Below are positions 52,478 to 61,972 of a DNA stretch of 64,000 nucleotides, in pieces (positions within the stretch are counted from its first letter, which is position 1; every line of letters begins with the position of its first letter). The translations under genes were made by a program, and so were the position numbers. Below the pieces are notes generated by a model. It worked only from the letters and a program-made list of their open reading frames with translations. It was not told the DNA's origin and did not search any database. This stretch comes from Linyphia triangularis (lineage: Eukaryota; Arthropoda; Arachnida; Araneae; Linyphiidae), in the NCBI GenBank assembly GCA_963978545.1, contig OZ021730.1, forward strand, positions 4,628,201 to 4,692,200. Reading direction: 5' to 3'.

Positions 52478-54105
52478 TGGCTTCTTTTGTTTCTTGGAAT
52501 TGTCGCGGTTTTAGGTCTAGGAAGGATGATGTGAAAAACATAATTTCACTTTATCATCCAGCATGTTTGGCACTTCAAGAAACTTTCTTGAAGGATTCTT
52601 GTCCATCTAAGATCCGTAGGTATAGTTGCATTAGGAAAGATGTTGCCCGTGGTAATGCAGTGTCTGGAGGAGTATGTCTCTTTATTTCTCATGATTACCC
52701 CAGCACTGTACTCACACTACGCACATCTCTACAGGCTGTGGCTGCGAGACTTCATATACAGTCCCTTCTCACAGTCTGTTGCCTATACTTACCGCCACAT
52801 GCTATCATCCGTCAAGAGGAGCTGAATGACTTGATAGACCAGCTTCCAGCTCCATTTCTATTGCTTGGTGACCTAAATGGACACAGTACTATGTGGGGTA
52901 ATGATAATACGAACCCTCGTGGGAGACAGATTGAAAAGTTGTTATCTGATCACTGTCTCTGTCTCCTGAATAATGAGGATTCCTAATCTAGATTGGGTGT
53001 ATCCTTTTTAAAAGACGATTTCTTGATACTTTTATGGTTTCGGCGCAGTATGGCCTTTGAGTTGCTCTTGCGCCAGCAAAACCCCAAACCAAACCAAACC
53101 AACCTGAATAATGAGGAGAAAACCTATTTTCATGAACCCACTAGAACATTCCATTCACTTGACTTAGCCATTTGTTCCCCTATACTTTTGCCATACTTGA
53201 ATTTTGCTGTTGGAAGTGATCTACATAACAGTGATCACTTCCCTATTTTCATTTCCCATAATGGTAGAAGTAGTGTGAACAGCCGTCTACCTACATACAA
53301 ATACCACAGGGCGAATTGGGATAAATATACTGAGTTGGCTGTTATAACAGGAACAATGGTGGACAGTCAGGATGTTGATACTGCTGTCCAAAATGTCACT
53401 GAAGCAATTTTAAATGCTGCTGACTCCTCGATTCCTAAGACATCACCTAGAACACTGCGGCACTGTAAATCATACTGGAATGCAGACTGTCAGTCTGCAT
53501 ACAAGAAACAAAGGAAGCTATGGGGTATCTTCCGCAGATACCCAACTACAGGAAACCTTATCGCCTTTAAAAAGGCTAAGGCATTTGCTCGTAGAGTTAG
53601 ACGTCAGAGTCAAAAGGATTCTTGGATAAGTTATGTCTCTTCAATTACATCTAAAACATCAAGCAAGCAGTTGTGGAAGAAGGTTAGAGCAGCCAACGGT
53701 TTGTATCCGGAATATTCTTTCCCGATACTTCCAACCGGAGCTGCTGTGTTCTCATCCCCTGAGGATATTGCTAACCTTATCGGTGAAACTTTTGAAAGTG
53801 TATCCAGTTCCGATTCTTATAGTCCTGCTTTTCTTGTGACTAAGAATCGTGCTGAACGGACTGGAATTAATTTCAAAAGCAATATTGAATATTCCTACAA
53901 CTGTGACCTTAAGATGTACGAATTGAAGAGTGCTTTATCTAAAGCACATGACACCAGTCCAGGTCCAGATGGGATCAGTTACCAAATGCTTCGCCATTTA
54001 AGTCCAGATTCTCTTTTTAACATCCTTTTTCTCTTTAATAGAATCTGGAAGGAGAACATCTTTCCTACCTTGTGGCGGGAAGCTACTGTAATCCCCATAC
54101 TGAAA
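52477..54105 (+). pseudogene. ORF2 endonuclease and linker, lineage A, doubly interrupted
   Basis: ATG 52477 (MASFVSWNCRGFRSRK). Endonuclease motifs are LALQETF, LLGDLNGHSTMWG (Asn/His kept, F to L at the usual GDF) and NSDHFP. The insertion at 52980 falls after CLLNNE; the frame resumes at 53103 with LNNEEKTYFHEP. The gene continues to VIPILKP at the start of RT, where the B4-type element enters. No RT or RNase H remains on this side. Confidence 0.88.
52980..53102 (+). mobile_element. Hairpin-only mini-insertion (B3-type 3' end)
   Basis: 123 bp with the duplication CCTGAATAATGAGGA (52965-52979 and 53103-53117). It contains a short 3' UTR piece, hairpin 53042-53074 (loop TATGGCCTTTGAG) and a (CCAAA)n tail, like the B3 element ending at 5910. 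Confidence 0.93.
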
Positions 54106-54106
54106 C

Positions 54107-54739
54107 CCCCTCAGGGGGTTTACTTTTTATAAGTAAATACGGGCTTCACAACCCCGGGGTACCCCAGTGATCTATCCCTCCTTCTGTTTTACCTTCTCGT
54201 TTTGGTTTTGTATTTATCGTTTGACTTCTTTCTTCCCTCGTTGTGGTTACCTCTTCAGAGGTGAGGGCTCCCCTTGAGAAGCTTTGTGCCGCTCTGTTGC
54301 TATCAGCTTCTCTCGGGGATTATATCACCCACGTGTTTGCCGTGCGTGGAGACCCGTGTCTCTGGAAAGGGGGATCCTGGTAGTTGAGGGGCGACATACT
54401 GTCCCAATACACTACTTTGGCCCTTGCTTCAGATAAACGGGAGGTGCACATTGGTCCCGTGTGTATCAATCGGCTGGTCGTCCGACTTCGTCGGCGGCTA
54501 GGGATCAAGCTTCCGGCTCGTCTGCTGGGAATCTCGTTAAGGGTGGAGACTTCTACAGGGACGAGTCGGTCGCGTATAGGCACTGGATAACCTGTTAGTG
54601 ACATACCGTGCGTAACTGTTTAGTTGCGATTTTCTTTTCTTTCATTATTTTAGTTGCTGGCCGGTATGCACTAACCCCGAGATCGCGGACTCCACGGTGG
54701 GTGGGACTCTAGTGCCCGAATAAAAATAAACTAAAACCA
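54107..54739 (+). promoter_or_regulatory. Lineage A-type leader on a second B4-type element
   Basis: Same leader as 37011-37643, including the hairpin (TTTACTTTTTATAAGTAAA) and the CACGTG block, followed by B4-type ORF1. It is the second example of this leader-body combination. Confidence 0.78.
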
Positions 54740-54978
54740 ATGGAATCTTAATCTCTTTCTTCAGGCCCGACGGGAGGCCCTAATCCCCAATATCAACTTA
54801 CATCTACAAAGCGTGCAATAGAGGTCGACAATATTGCTATAAAAAAACAAGCTTCTCTACTGAATGAACCATCTTTTCTAATCGTACAATCCGAATCCGG
54901 AGAATTGGGTAAAATGTCCCCTTTTTTCATACAGAAGGGGATAAAAGGTATCTGTGGAAACGAGCCTAAAAACATTAA
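54740..54978 (+). pseudogene. ORF1, B4-type, first piece
   Basis: ATG 54740 is followed by a TAA at codon 4. From codon 5 the frame is open (SGPTGGPNPQYQL, SFLIVQSESGELGKMSPFFI, GICGNEPKNI) until the lineage A insertion. Either initiation is lost or a downstream start is used. Continues at 60674. Confidence 0.83.
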
Positions 54979-55612
54979 CCCCTCAGGGGGTTTACTTTCT
55001 ATAAGTAAATACGGGCTTCACAACCCCGGGGCACCCCAGTGATCTATCCCTCCTTCTGTTTTACCTTCTCGTTTTGGTTTTGTATGTATCGTTTGGCTTC
55101 CCTTCCTTCCCTCATTGTGGTTACCTCTTCTGAGGTGAGGGCTCCCCTTGAGAAGCTTTGCGCCGCTCTGATGCCATCAGCTTCTCTCGGGGATTATATC
55201 ACCCACGTGTTTGCCGTGCGTGGAGACCCGTGTCCCTGGAAAGGGGGATCCTGGTAGTTGAGGGACGACATACTGTCCCAATACACTACTTTGGCCCTTG
55301 CTTCATATAAACGGGAGGTACACATTGGTCCCGTGTGTATCAATCGGCTGGTCGTTCGACTTCGTCGGCGGCTAGGGATCAAGTGATCAGTCCATTTTCT
55401 GGGAATCTCGTAAAGGGTGGAGGCTTCTTCAGGGATGGGCTGTTTGCGTATAGGCACTGGTTAACCCGGTAGAGTCATTCCGTGCGTAACAGTTCTGTTC
55501 ATATTTTGTTTTCTTTTATGATTTTTGTTGCTTGCCGGGATGCTCTATCCCCGATATCGTGGACTCCATGGAGGGTGGGACACTAGTGCCCGAATTTTAT
55601 TTCTTTTCTTTC
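54979..55612 (+). promoter_or_regulatory. Lineage A leader
   Basis: Complete leader of 634 bp with all shared blocks. Near 55383 it differs from sisters (AAGTGATCAGTCCATTTTC replaces the usual CGTCCGGCTCG segment), so this part tolerates change. Confidence 0.75.
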
Positions 55613-56773
55613 ATGGCTCATAAAACTTCTTTTTCTTTTCCCCCTCGTGGGGAGCAACAAAGTCTTGACCTTATTGCTAAATATTATATTGTTAAAAGAG
55701 AAGAGGGATCATTTGAGAAGGTATCTCCCTTCTTAATTGAAAAAATGTTAAAGTCATTCGTTGGAGATGTTGCCAGTGTTAAAAAACTAAGGTCTGGCGA
55801 CTTATTAGTTGAAGTTAAGAACGCCAACCAAGTCGAGAGTATTTTGAAGATGAAAGCTTTCGGGACTTTCCCAGTGACTGTGACTGCACATGCATCACTT
55901 AATAAATCTCGTGGGGTAATATCTGAAGCTGATCTCTACCACACTACTGAGGAGGAGATTTTGGATCATTTGTGTGACCAGCAAGTTTCAGCTGTTAAAC
56001 GTATAAACATACGGAAAGATGGGAATATAATCCCAACCAAACATCTTATACTGACTTTTGACAGGCCAACTTTACCAACACACGTGAAAGCCGGGTACCT
56101 AAACTGTAAAATCCGACCATACATACCTAACCCACTTCGCTGCTTCAAGTGCCAGAGATATGGACATTCCCAAACGGCTTGCCGCGGGAAAATTGAAATC
56201 TGTGCACGTTGTGCAGGAAGTGGGCATGGTAGTTCTGGTTGCACTGCTCCTGAAAAGTGTGTGAATTGTGAAGGCACACACCCATCTTTCTCCCGCAAAT
56301 GTCCGCAGTTTGTGATGGAGAAAGAAATCCAGACTGTACGTGCCAATCAGAATGTGTCATACTTTGAGGCGAAAAAACAGGTAGAAGCTCGGACTCCACG
56401 TGTGGGCGTAGCATATGCTGCTGCATGTAAAAAGTCAGTATGCAGTCAAAGTACACAAACTGAAACACTTAGCTTGTCACATACCAGATTACCCCCACGT
56501 AGCTTGTCAAATACCATATTACCATCACGACCATCTTCTTCGGAAAGTACCAAAAAACCGATTCTTCTCAAAAAATCACTTGCAAAGTCAAAGGCACTTC
56601 AGGCAATTAAATTGAAGTCGGCAAAGGTTGGCGTTCCTAGAGGGAAACTTGCCAATCCTTTTAGTATCCTCGATTCACATAATGACTCAGATGAGGTAAG
56701 ACTTTACCCATCTGATGACGAGGAGTGTTTTGAAGATCCTGACCCCTCTTTTAACACATCTATAAATAGTTAA
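55613..56773 (+). CDS. ORF1 gag-like nucleocapsid protein, lineage A
   Basis: 386 codons, intact. I chose ATG 55613 (MAHKTSFSFPPRGEQQ), which aligns with the starts of the other lineage A ORF1s. Knuckles are CFKCQRYGHSQTAC, CARCAGSGHGSSGC and CVNCEGTHPSFSRKC. A short internal duplication (RLPPRSLSNT / ILPSRPSSSE) lies in the tail near residues 305-325. Overlaps ORF2 by TAATG. Confidence 0.92.
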   Translation: MAHKTSFSFPPRGEQQSLDLIAKYYIVKREEGSFEKVSPFLIEKMLKSFVGDVASVKKLRSGDLLVEVKNANQVESILKMKAFGTFPVTVTAHASLNKSRGVISEADLYHTTEEEILDHLCDQQVSAVKRINIRKDGNIIPTKHLILTFDRPTLPTHVKAGYLNCKIRPYIPNPLRCFKCQRYGHSQTACRGKIEICARCAGSGHGSSGCTAPEKCVNCEGTHPSFSRKCPQFVMEKEIQTVRANQNVSYFEAKKQVEARTPRVGVAYAAACKKSVCSQSTQTETLSLSHTRLPPRSLSNTILPSRPSSSESTKKPILLKKSLAKSKALQAIKLKSAKVGVPRGKLANPFSILDSHNDSDEVRLYPSDDEECFEDPDPSFNTSINS

Positions 56774-59700
56774 TGGCTTCTTTTGTTTCTTGGAACTGTC
56801 GCGGTTTTAGGTCTAGGAAGGATGATGTGAAAAACATAATATCTAATTACAATCCAGCATGTTTGGCACTTCAAGAAACTTTCTTGAAGGATTCATATAC
56901 ATCTAAGATCCGTAGGTATAGCTGCATTAGGAAAGATGTTATCCGTAGTAATACAGTGTCTGGAGGAGTATGTCTCTTTATTTCTCATGATTACCCCAGC
57001 ACTGTACTCACACTACGCACATCTCTACAGGCTGTGGCTGCGAGACTTCATTTACAGTCCCTTCTCACAGTCTGTTGCCTATACTTACCGCCACATGCTA
57101 TCATCCGTCAAGAGGAGCTGAATGATTTGATAGACCAGCTTCCAACGCCATTTTTATTGCTCGGTGACTTTAATGGTCACAGTACTCTGTGGGGCAACGA
57201 TAATACGAATCCTCGTGGGAGACAGATCGAAAAGTTGTTATCAGATCACTGTCTCTGTCTCCTGAATAACGAGGAGAAAACGTATTTCCATGAACCCACA
57301 AGAACATTCCACTCACTTGATTTAGCCATTTGTTCCCCTGTGCTTCTGCCATACTTGAATTTTGCTGTTGGGAGTGATCTACATAACAGTGATCACTTCC
57401 CTATTCTCATTTCCCATACTGGTAATGGTAGCGTGACGAACCGCCTACCAACATATAAATACCATAGGGCAAATTGGGAAAAATTTACTGAGTTGGCTAT
57501 TATAACAGAAACAATGGTGAATAGTGAGGATGTTGATACTGCTGTCCAAAATGTCACTGAAGCAATTTTAAATGCTGCTGACTCCTCTATTCCTAAGACC
57601 TCAACTAAAACACTGCGACACTATAAACCATACTGGAATACAGACTGTCAGTCTGCATACAAGAAACAAAAGAAGCTATGGGGTATCTTCCGCAGATACC
57701 CAACTACAGGAAACCTTATCGCCTTTAAAAAGGCTAAGGCATTTGCTCGTAGAGTTAGACGTCAGAGTCAAAAGGATTCTTGGATAAGTTATGTCTCTTC
57801 AATTACATCCAAAACATCAAGTAAACAGTTGTGGAAGAAGGTTAGAGCGGCCAACGGTTTGTACCCGGAATATTCTTGCCCGATACTTCAAACCGGAGCT
57901 GCTGTGTTCTCTTCCCCTGAAGATATTGCTAACCTTATCGGTGAAACTTTTGAAAGTGTATCCAGTTCCGATTCTTATAGTCCTACTTTTCTAGCGACTA
58001 AGAATCGTGCTGAACGGACTGGAATTAATTTCAAAAGCAATATTGATTATTCCTACAACTGTGACCTTAAGATGTACGAATTGAAGAGTGCTTTATTTAA
58101 AGCACATAACACCAGTCCAGGTCCGGATGGGATCAGTTATCAAATGCTTCGCCATTTAAGTCCAGATTCTCTTTTTAACATCCTTTTTCTCTTTAACAGA
58201 ATCTGGAAGGAGAACATCTTTCCTACCTTGTGGCGGGAAGCTACTGTAATCCCCATTCTGAAACCTGGAAAGGATCCCAAGGATCCTCTGAACTATCGAC
58301 CGATAGCCTTAACGAGCTGCCTCTGTAAGACCTTTGAACGTATTGTAAACGCCCGACTCTCTTACATGTTGGAAAAAGATGGATGTATTTCACCTTTTCA
58401 GAGTGGATTCCGACGAGGACGGTCCACTCTTGATAACATCGTGAAACTAGAAACAGATGTTCGTAATGCCTTTGTGCAGAGGAATCATCTAGTTTCAATC
58501 TTTTTCGACATTGAGAAGGCGTATGATCATACGTGGCGATATGGTATCCTGCAAACCTTATTTAATTTTGGTTTCAGGGGTAATCTACCTCTTTTTATTC
58601 AAAACTTTTTATCATCCCGGGTTTTTAGAGTTCGTATTGGAACTTCATTTTCTAATTATTTTAATCAATCTGAGGGAGTCCCTCAAGGTTGTGTTTTAAG
58701 CGTCACCCTTTTTAACCTTCACATCAGCAACATCCTTCATGTCCTTTCACCCTTTGTTCATGGAACATTGTATGTTAATGATTTGCAAATCTCATGCCAA
58801 GGATCTAACATGCGCTTAATTGAACGCCAATTACAAACTGCTGTTAACAGACTTGTAGAATGGTGTGAACAAAACGGCCATAAACTGTCACCATCTAAAA
58901 GCAGTTGCATCCACTTCTGTAGGAGGAGGGGTCTTCACCCTGACCCTGAAATCCACATACGCAATTCTCCCATCCCAGTTGTGAATCAGATAAGATACCT
59001 GGGAGTTATCTTTGACAATAAGTTAAATTTTCTCCCACATATTATATACTTGCGCAAGAAGTGCGATAAATCACTTAATATCCTCAAAGTACTCTCAAAT
59101 ACTTCTTGGGGTGCTGACCGCACTTCTTTGCTGCGTATCTACCAATCTGTTATCTTATCTCGCATTGATTACGGATGTGTTGCGTATGGGTCTGCAGGAG
59201 TATCCCTTCTACGAAGATTGGATACTGTCCATCACACTGCTGCCCGTATTTGTTCAGGTGCATTTCGCACTTCACCCATTGAAAGTCTGTTGACAGAGTG
59301 TAGTCTACTTCCACTTGACTTGAGACGTAAAAAATTAAGCGCCAACTACTACTGTAGAATTATGTCTGATCCTTTTCACCCTTTACGTAAGTTGAGACTT
59401 AATGCCTATCTTGGTAGGTTATATGATGCTCGCCCATCGAACATCCGACCATTTTCTGAAAGAGCGAAATCCATCTTGTTGGATGCAGCTCTTAGTGACG
59501 TAGTTACCCAAACATTTACCACTCAATCCTTTCCACCGTGGGATATTCCATCTTTCCACTTTCTCAATCCATTTGCGATGTATTGCAAGGCAGACACTGC
59601 CCCAGAAATTTTTCAACAAATCTTTTGTGATCACCGCTCTCAGTATGCTGACTATGAAGCAGTATTTACTGATGGATCCAAAGCAGGTGAACGTGTTGGC

Positions 59701-60453
59701 TGTGGTACTGTGTCCGACACATCCACAGTCGCTTTTACACTTCATAAATCCTGCTCGGTTTTCACTTCTGAGATGACAGCAATTTCTTGTGCACTGCTGC
59801 ATATCTCACTCTGCCACAATCGCAAATTTTGTGTGTATTCTGACAGTTTAAGCTCCTTGTCAAGTCTGGAGCAATTTAAGACCAATAGCCATCCACTTGC
59901 CTTTGACATTTTGTCAAAGTTACACACACTTGAGAGGAAAGGATTTACTATATTGTTCTGCTGGGTACCTAGTCACATGGGAATTTCAGGAAATGAATTG
60001 GCCGATTCTGCTGCTAAAGCGGCCTCAATCCCGCTGCGGCAGCCAGTTCCCTACCAAGATATAAAGACTTCAATTCAGAAGTTCATATTATCCTTACGTC
60101 AAGAAGCATGGGATTTGCAAACGAACAACAAACTCCATACCATCAAAAATCATCTTTTTAAATGGCCAGTTAATCCAATGCGTCGGACAGATGTCAAACT
60201 GACTCGTCTGCGCATTGGTCATACCCGATTGACGCACCGACATCTATTGCTGGGAGAAGATCCACCTGTTTGCGATATTTGTCGTTGCGATCTTACTGTG
60301 TCTCATATTTTAATTTCTTGTCCTGAGTTTCACTCTCATCGTCTTAGGTTTTTTAAGAGTACCAGTTTAAGTCTTCAGGATTTGATTGGGGAAACTCCCC
60401 ATCCAAATCTCTTTGCATTTTTAAGATCAATCGGGTTTTTAAATCACATCTAG
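56773..60453 (+). CDS. ORF2 endonuclease-RT-RNase H, lineage A, RT motif C mutated
   Basis: 1,226 codons, no stop. Endonuclease about 1-215 (SWNCRGF, LALQETF, LLGDFNGHSTLWG, NSDHFP). RT about 480-740 (RPIALTSC, FFDIEKAYDHTW, EGVPQGCVLS). Residues 667-670 read YVND where every other lineage A copy here has YVDD: codon 669 is AAT (58777-58779) and not GAT. The first aspartate of motif C binds catalytic metal, so the RT should be inactive. RNase H is intact (FTDGSKAGERVG with Asp near 967, SEM, YSDS, GNELAD). Finger is CDICRCDLTVSHILISC. Confidence 0.93.
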   Translation: MASFVSWNCRGFRSRKDDVKNIISNYNPACLALQETFLKDSYTSKIRRYSCIRKDVIRSNTVSGGVCLFISHDYPSTVLTLRTSLQAVAARLHLQSLLTVCCLYLPPHAIIRQEELNDLIDQLPTPFLLLGDFNGHSTLWGNDNTNPRGRQIEKLLSDHCLCLLNNEEKTYFHEPTRTFHSLDLAICSPVLLPYLNFAVGSDLHNSDHFPILISHTGNGSVTNRLPTYKYHRANWEKFTELAIITETMVNSEDVDTAVQNVTEAILNAADSSIPKTSTKTLRHYKPYWNTDCQSAYKKQKKLWGIFRRYPTTGNLIAFKKAKAFARRVRRQSQKDSWISYVSSITSKTSSKQLWKKVRAANGLYPEYSCPILQTGAAVFSSPEDIANLIGETFESVSSSDSYSPTFLATKNRAERTGINFKSNIDYSYNCDLKMYELKSALFKAHNTSPGPDGISYQMLRHLSPDSLFNILFLFNRIWKENIFPTLWREATVIPILKPGKDPKDPLNYRPIALTSCLCKTFERIVNARLSYMLEKDGCISPFQSGFRRGRSTLDNIVKLETDVRNAFVQRNHLVSIFFDIEKAYDHTWRYGILQTLFNFGFRGNLPLFIQNFLSSRVFRVRIGTSFSNYFNQSEGVPQGCVLSVTLFNLHISNILHVLSPFVHGTLYVNDLQISCQGSNMRLIERQLQTAVNRLVEWCEQNGHKLSPSKSSCIHFCRRRGLHPDPEIHIRNSPIPVVNQIRYLGVIFDNKLNFLPHIIYLRKKCDKSLNILKVLSNTSWGADRTSLLRIYQSVILSRIDYGCVAYGSAGVSLLRRLDTVHHTAARICSGAFRTSPIESLLTECSLLPLDLRRKKLSANYYCRIMSDPFHPLRKLRLNAYLGRLYDARPSNIRPFSERAKSILLDAALSDVVTQTFTTQSFPPWDIPSFHFLNPFAMYCKADTAPEIFQQIFCDHRSQYADYEAVFTDGSKAGERVGCGTVSDTSTVAFTLHKSCSVFTSEMTAISCALLHISLCHNRKFCVYSDSLSSLSSLEQFKTNSHPLAFDILSKLHTLERKGFTILFCWVPSHMGISGNELADSAAKAASIPLRQPVPYQDIKTSIQKFILSLRQEAWDLQTNNKLHTIKNHLFKWPVNPMRRTDVKLTRLRIGHTRLTHRHLLLGEDPPVCDICRCDLTVSHILISCPEFHSHRLRFFKSTSLSLQDLIGETPHPNLFAFLRSIGFLNHI

Positions 60454-60673
60454 TTTTGTAAACATATCCATTTTTTAAATTTTATTAACCTCGTCATCGT
60501 TTTAGAAATGTGTTTTTAACATTTTTAAATTATATTATGTCACATCTCATCATATTTATTATTCATCTTCCATCCTAGTTTTTCTTTTATCTTTTGTTTT
60601 GGCGCAGTATGGCCCTTGTGTTGCCTTTGCGCCAGAAAAAGCCTAAACAAACAAACAAACCTAAAAACATTAA

Positions 60674-61338
60674 AAAACTAAGATCGGGTGACTTTCTTGT
60701 TGAAACAAAGGACTCCAGACAATCACAATATTTACTTTCAGCATCTGCAATGGGAAATATTAAAATAACCGTAACCCCACACAAAGGTCTCAATTCATCC
60801 CAAGGCGTCATTTCGGAATCGGATCTTCAACATGTTGAAGATTCCGAAATCCTAAAAGAACTCTCTCCCCAAGGGGTTACAAATGTTCGCCGAATCACCA
60901 TCAAGAGGGATGACAAAATACTAAACACCAAGCATTTAATATTAACGTTTAACTCCTCCAAACTACCTAACAAAATCACAGCTGGTTACCTGAGTTGTCC
61001 TGTAAGACCATATATTCCCAACCCATTGCGATGCTTTAATTGCCAAAAGTTCGGGCATTCAAAACATACATGCAGGAGTAAAGTAGAAGTTTGCGCAGTG
61101 TGTGGCAGCACTGAACATAAAAGCGAAGGCTGCCAAGCTGAGCCCACCTGCGTAAACTGCACTGGAGATCATCCATCTTTCTCCAGGAAATGCCCTACAT
61201 ACAATAAAGAAAAAAGAATCCAAGAAATAAAAACTCACAATAGCATCTCATACCCCGAAGCCCGAACTATTTATGAAACCACAATAGAAAATTCTATGGC
61301 CAAAACAATAGCCAAAGCAATTGCCTCCAAATCAACAC
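60674..61338 (+). pseudogene. ORF1, B4-type, second piece
   Basis: Continues from 54978: KKLRSGDFLVETKDSRQSQY, SQGVISESDLQHVEDSEI, RITIKRDDK. Knuckles are CFNCQKFGHSKHTC (Lys to Asn in the first), CAVCGSTEHKSEGC and CVNCTGDHPSFSRKC. Cut at 61339 by the next lineage A leader. Confidence 0.87.
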
Positions 61339-61972
61339 CCCCTCAGGGGGTTTACTTTCTCAAAGTAAACACGGGCTTCACAACCCCGGGATGCCCCAGT
61401 GATCTATCCCTTCTTCTGTTTTACCTTCTTTTTTGGTTTCTGTATTTATTGTTTGGCTTCTCTTCCTTCCCTCATTGTGGTTACCTCTTCTGAGGTGAGG
61501 GCTCCCCTTGAGAAGCTTAGTGCCGCTCTGTTGCCATTAGCTTCTTTCGGGGATTAAATCACCCACGTGTTTGCCGTGCGTGGAGACCCGTGTCCCTGGA
61601 AAGGGGGATCCTGGTAGTTGAGGGACGACATGCTGTCCCAATACACTACTTTGGCCCTTGCTTCAGATAAACGGGAGGTGCACATAGGTCCCGTGTGCAT
61701 CAATCGGCTGGTCGTCCGACTTCGTCGGCGGCTAGGGATCAAGCATTCGGCTCGTCTGCTGGGAATCTCGTTAAGGGTGGAGACTTCTACAGGGACGAGT
61801 CGTTCGCGTATAGGTACTGGACAGCCTGGTAGTGTTATGCCGTGCGCAATAGTTTAGTTGTTGTTTTCTTTCCTTTTACCATTTTTGTTGCTTGCCGGTG
61901 TACACTATCCCCGATATCGTGGACTCCATGGCGGGTGGGAATCTAGTGCCCGAATTCATTTAACTTACTTTC
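61339..61972 (+). promoter_or_regulatory. Lineage A leader
   Basis: Complete leader of 634 bp. The hairpin is TTTACTTT-CTC-AAAGTAAA; the closing segment reads CACAACCCCGGGA. All shared blocks are present. Confidence 0.75.

Larger units (their letters stand above)
50705..54106 (+). mobile_element. Lineage A retrotransposon, left part
   Basis: Leader 50705-51334, ORF1 51335-52477, and ORF2 from 52477 broken by a mini-insertion (52980-53102) and cut at 54107 by a B4-type element. The right half lies beyond the window. Confidence 0.92.
54979..60659 (+). mobile_element. Lineage A retrotransposon, complete and least damaged
   Basis: Flanked by CCTAAAAACATTAA (54965-54978 and 60660-60673). Leader 54979-55612, ORF1 55613-56773, ORF2 56773-60453, 3' UTR, hairpin 60601-60633, tail ending ACAAACAAA. 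Both ORFs are open. RT motif C is mutated (see ORF2). Confidence 0.95.
54107..61338 (+). mobile_element. B4-type retrotransposon, left part, split by two lineage A elements
   Basis: A-type leader 54107-54739 and B4-type ORF1 in two pieces (54740-54978, 60674-61338). It is inserted in lineage A ORF2 at 54107. Split by 54979-60659 with the duplication CCTAAAAACATTAA, and cut again at 61339. The rest lies beyond the window. Confidence 0.9.

Noticed and set aside
491..60659. CRISPR-like or satellite arrays at the CAAA/CCAA runs
   Set aside because: They are short retrotransposon tails, always preceded by the 33-nt hairpin, without spacers.
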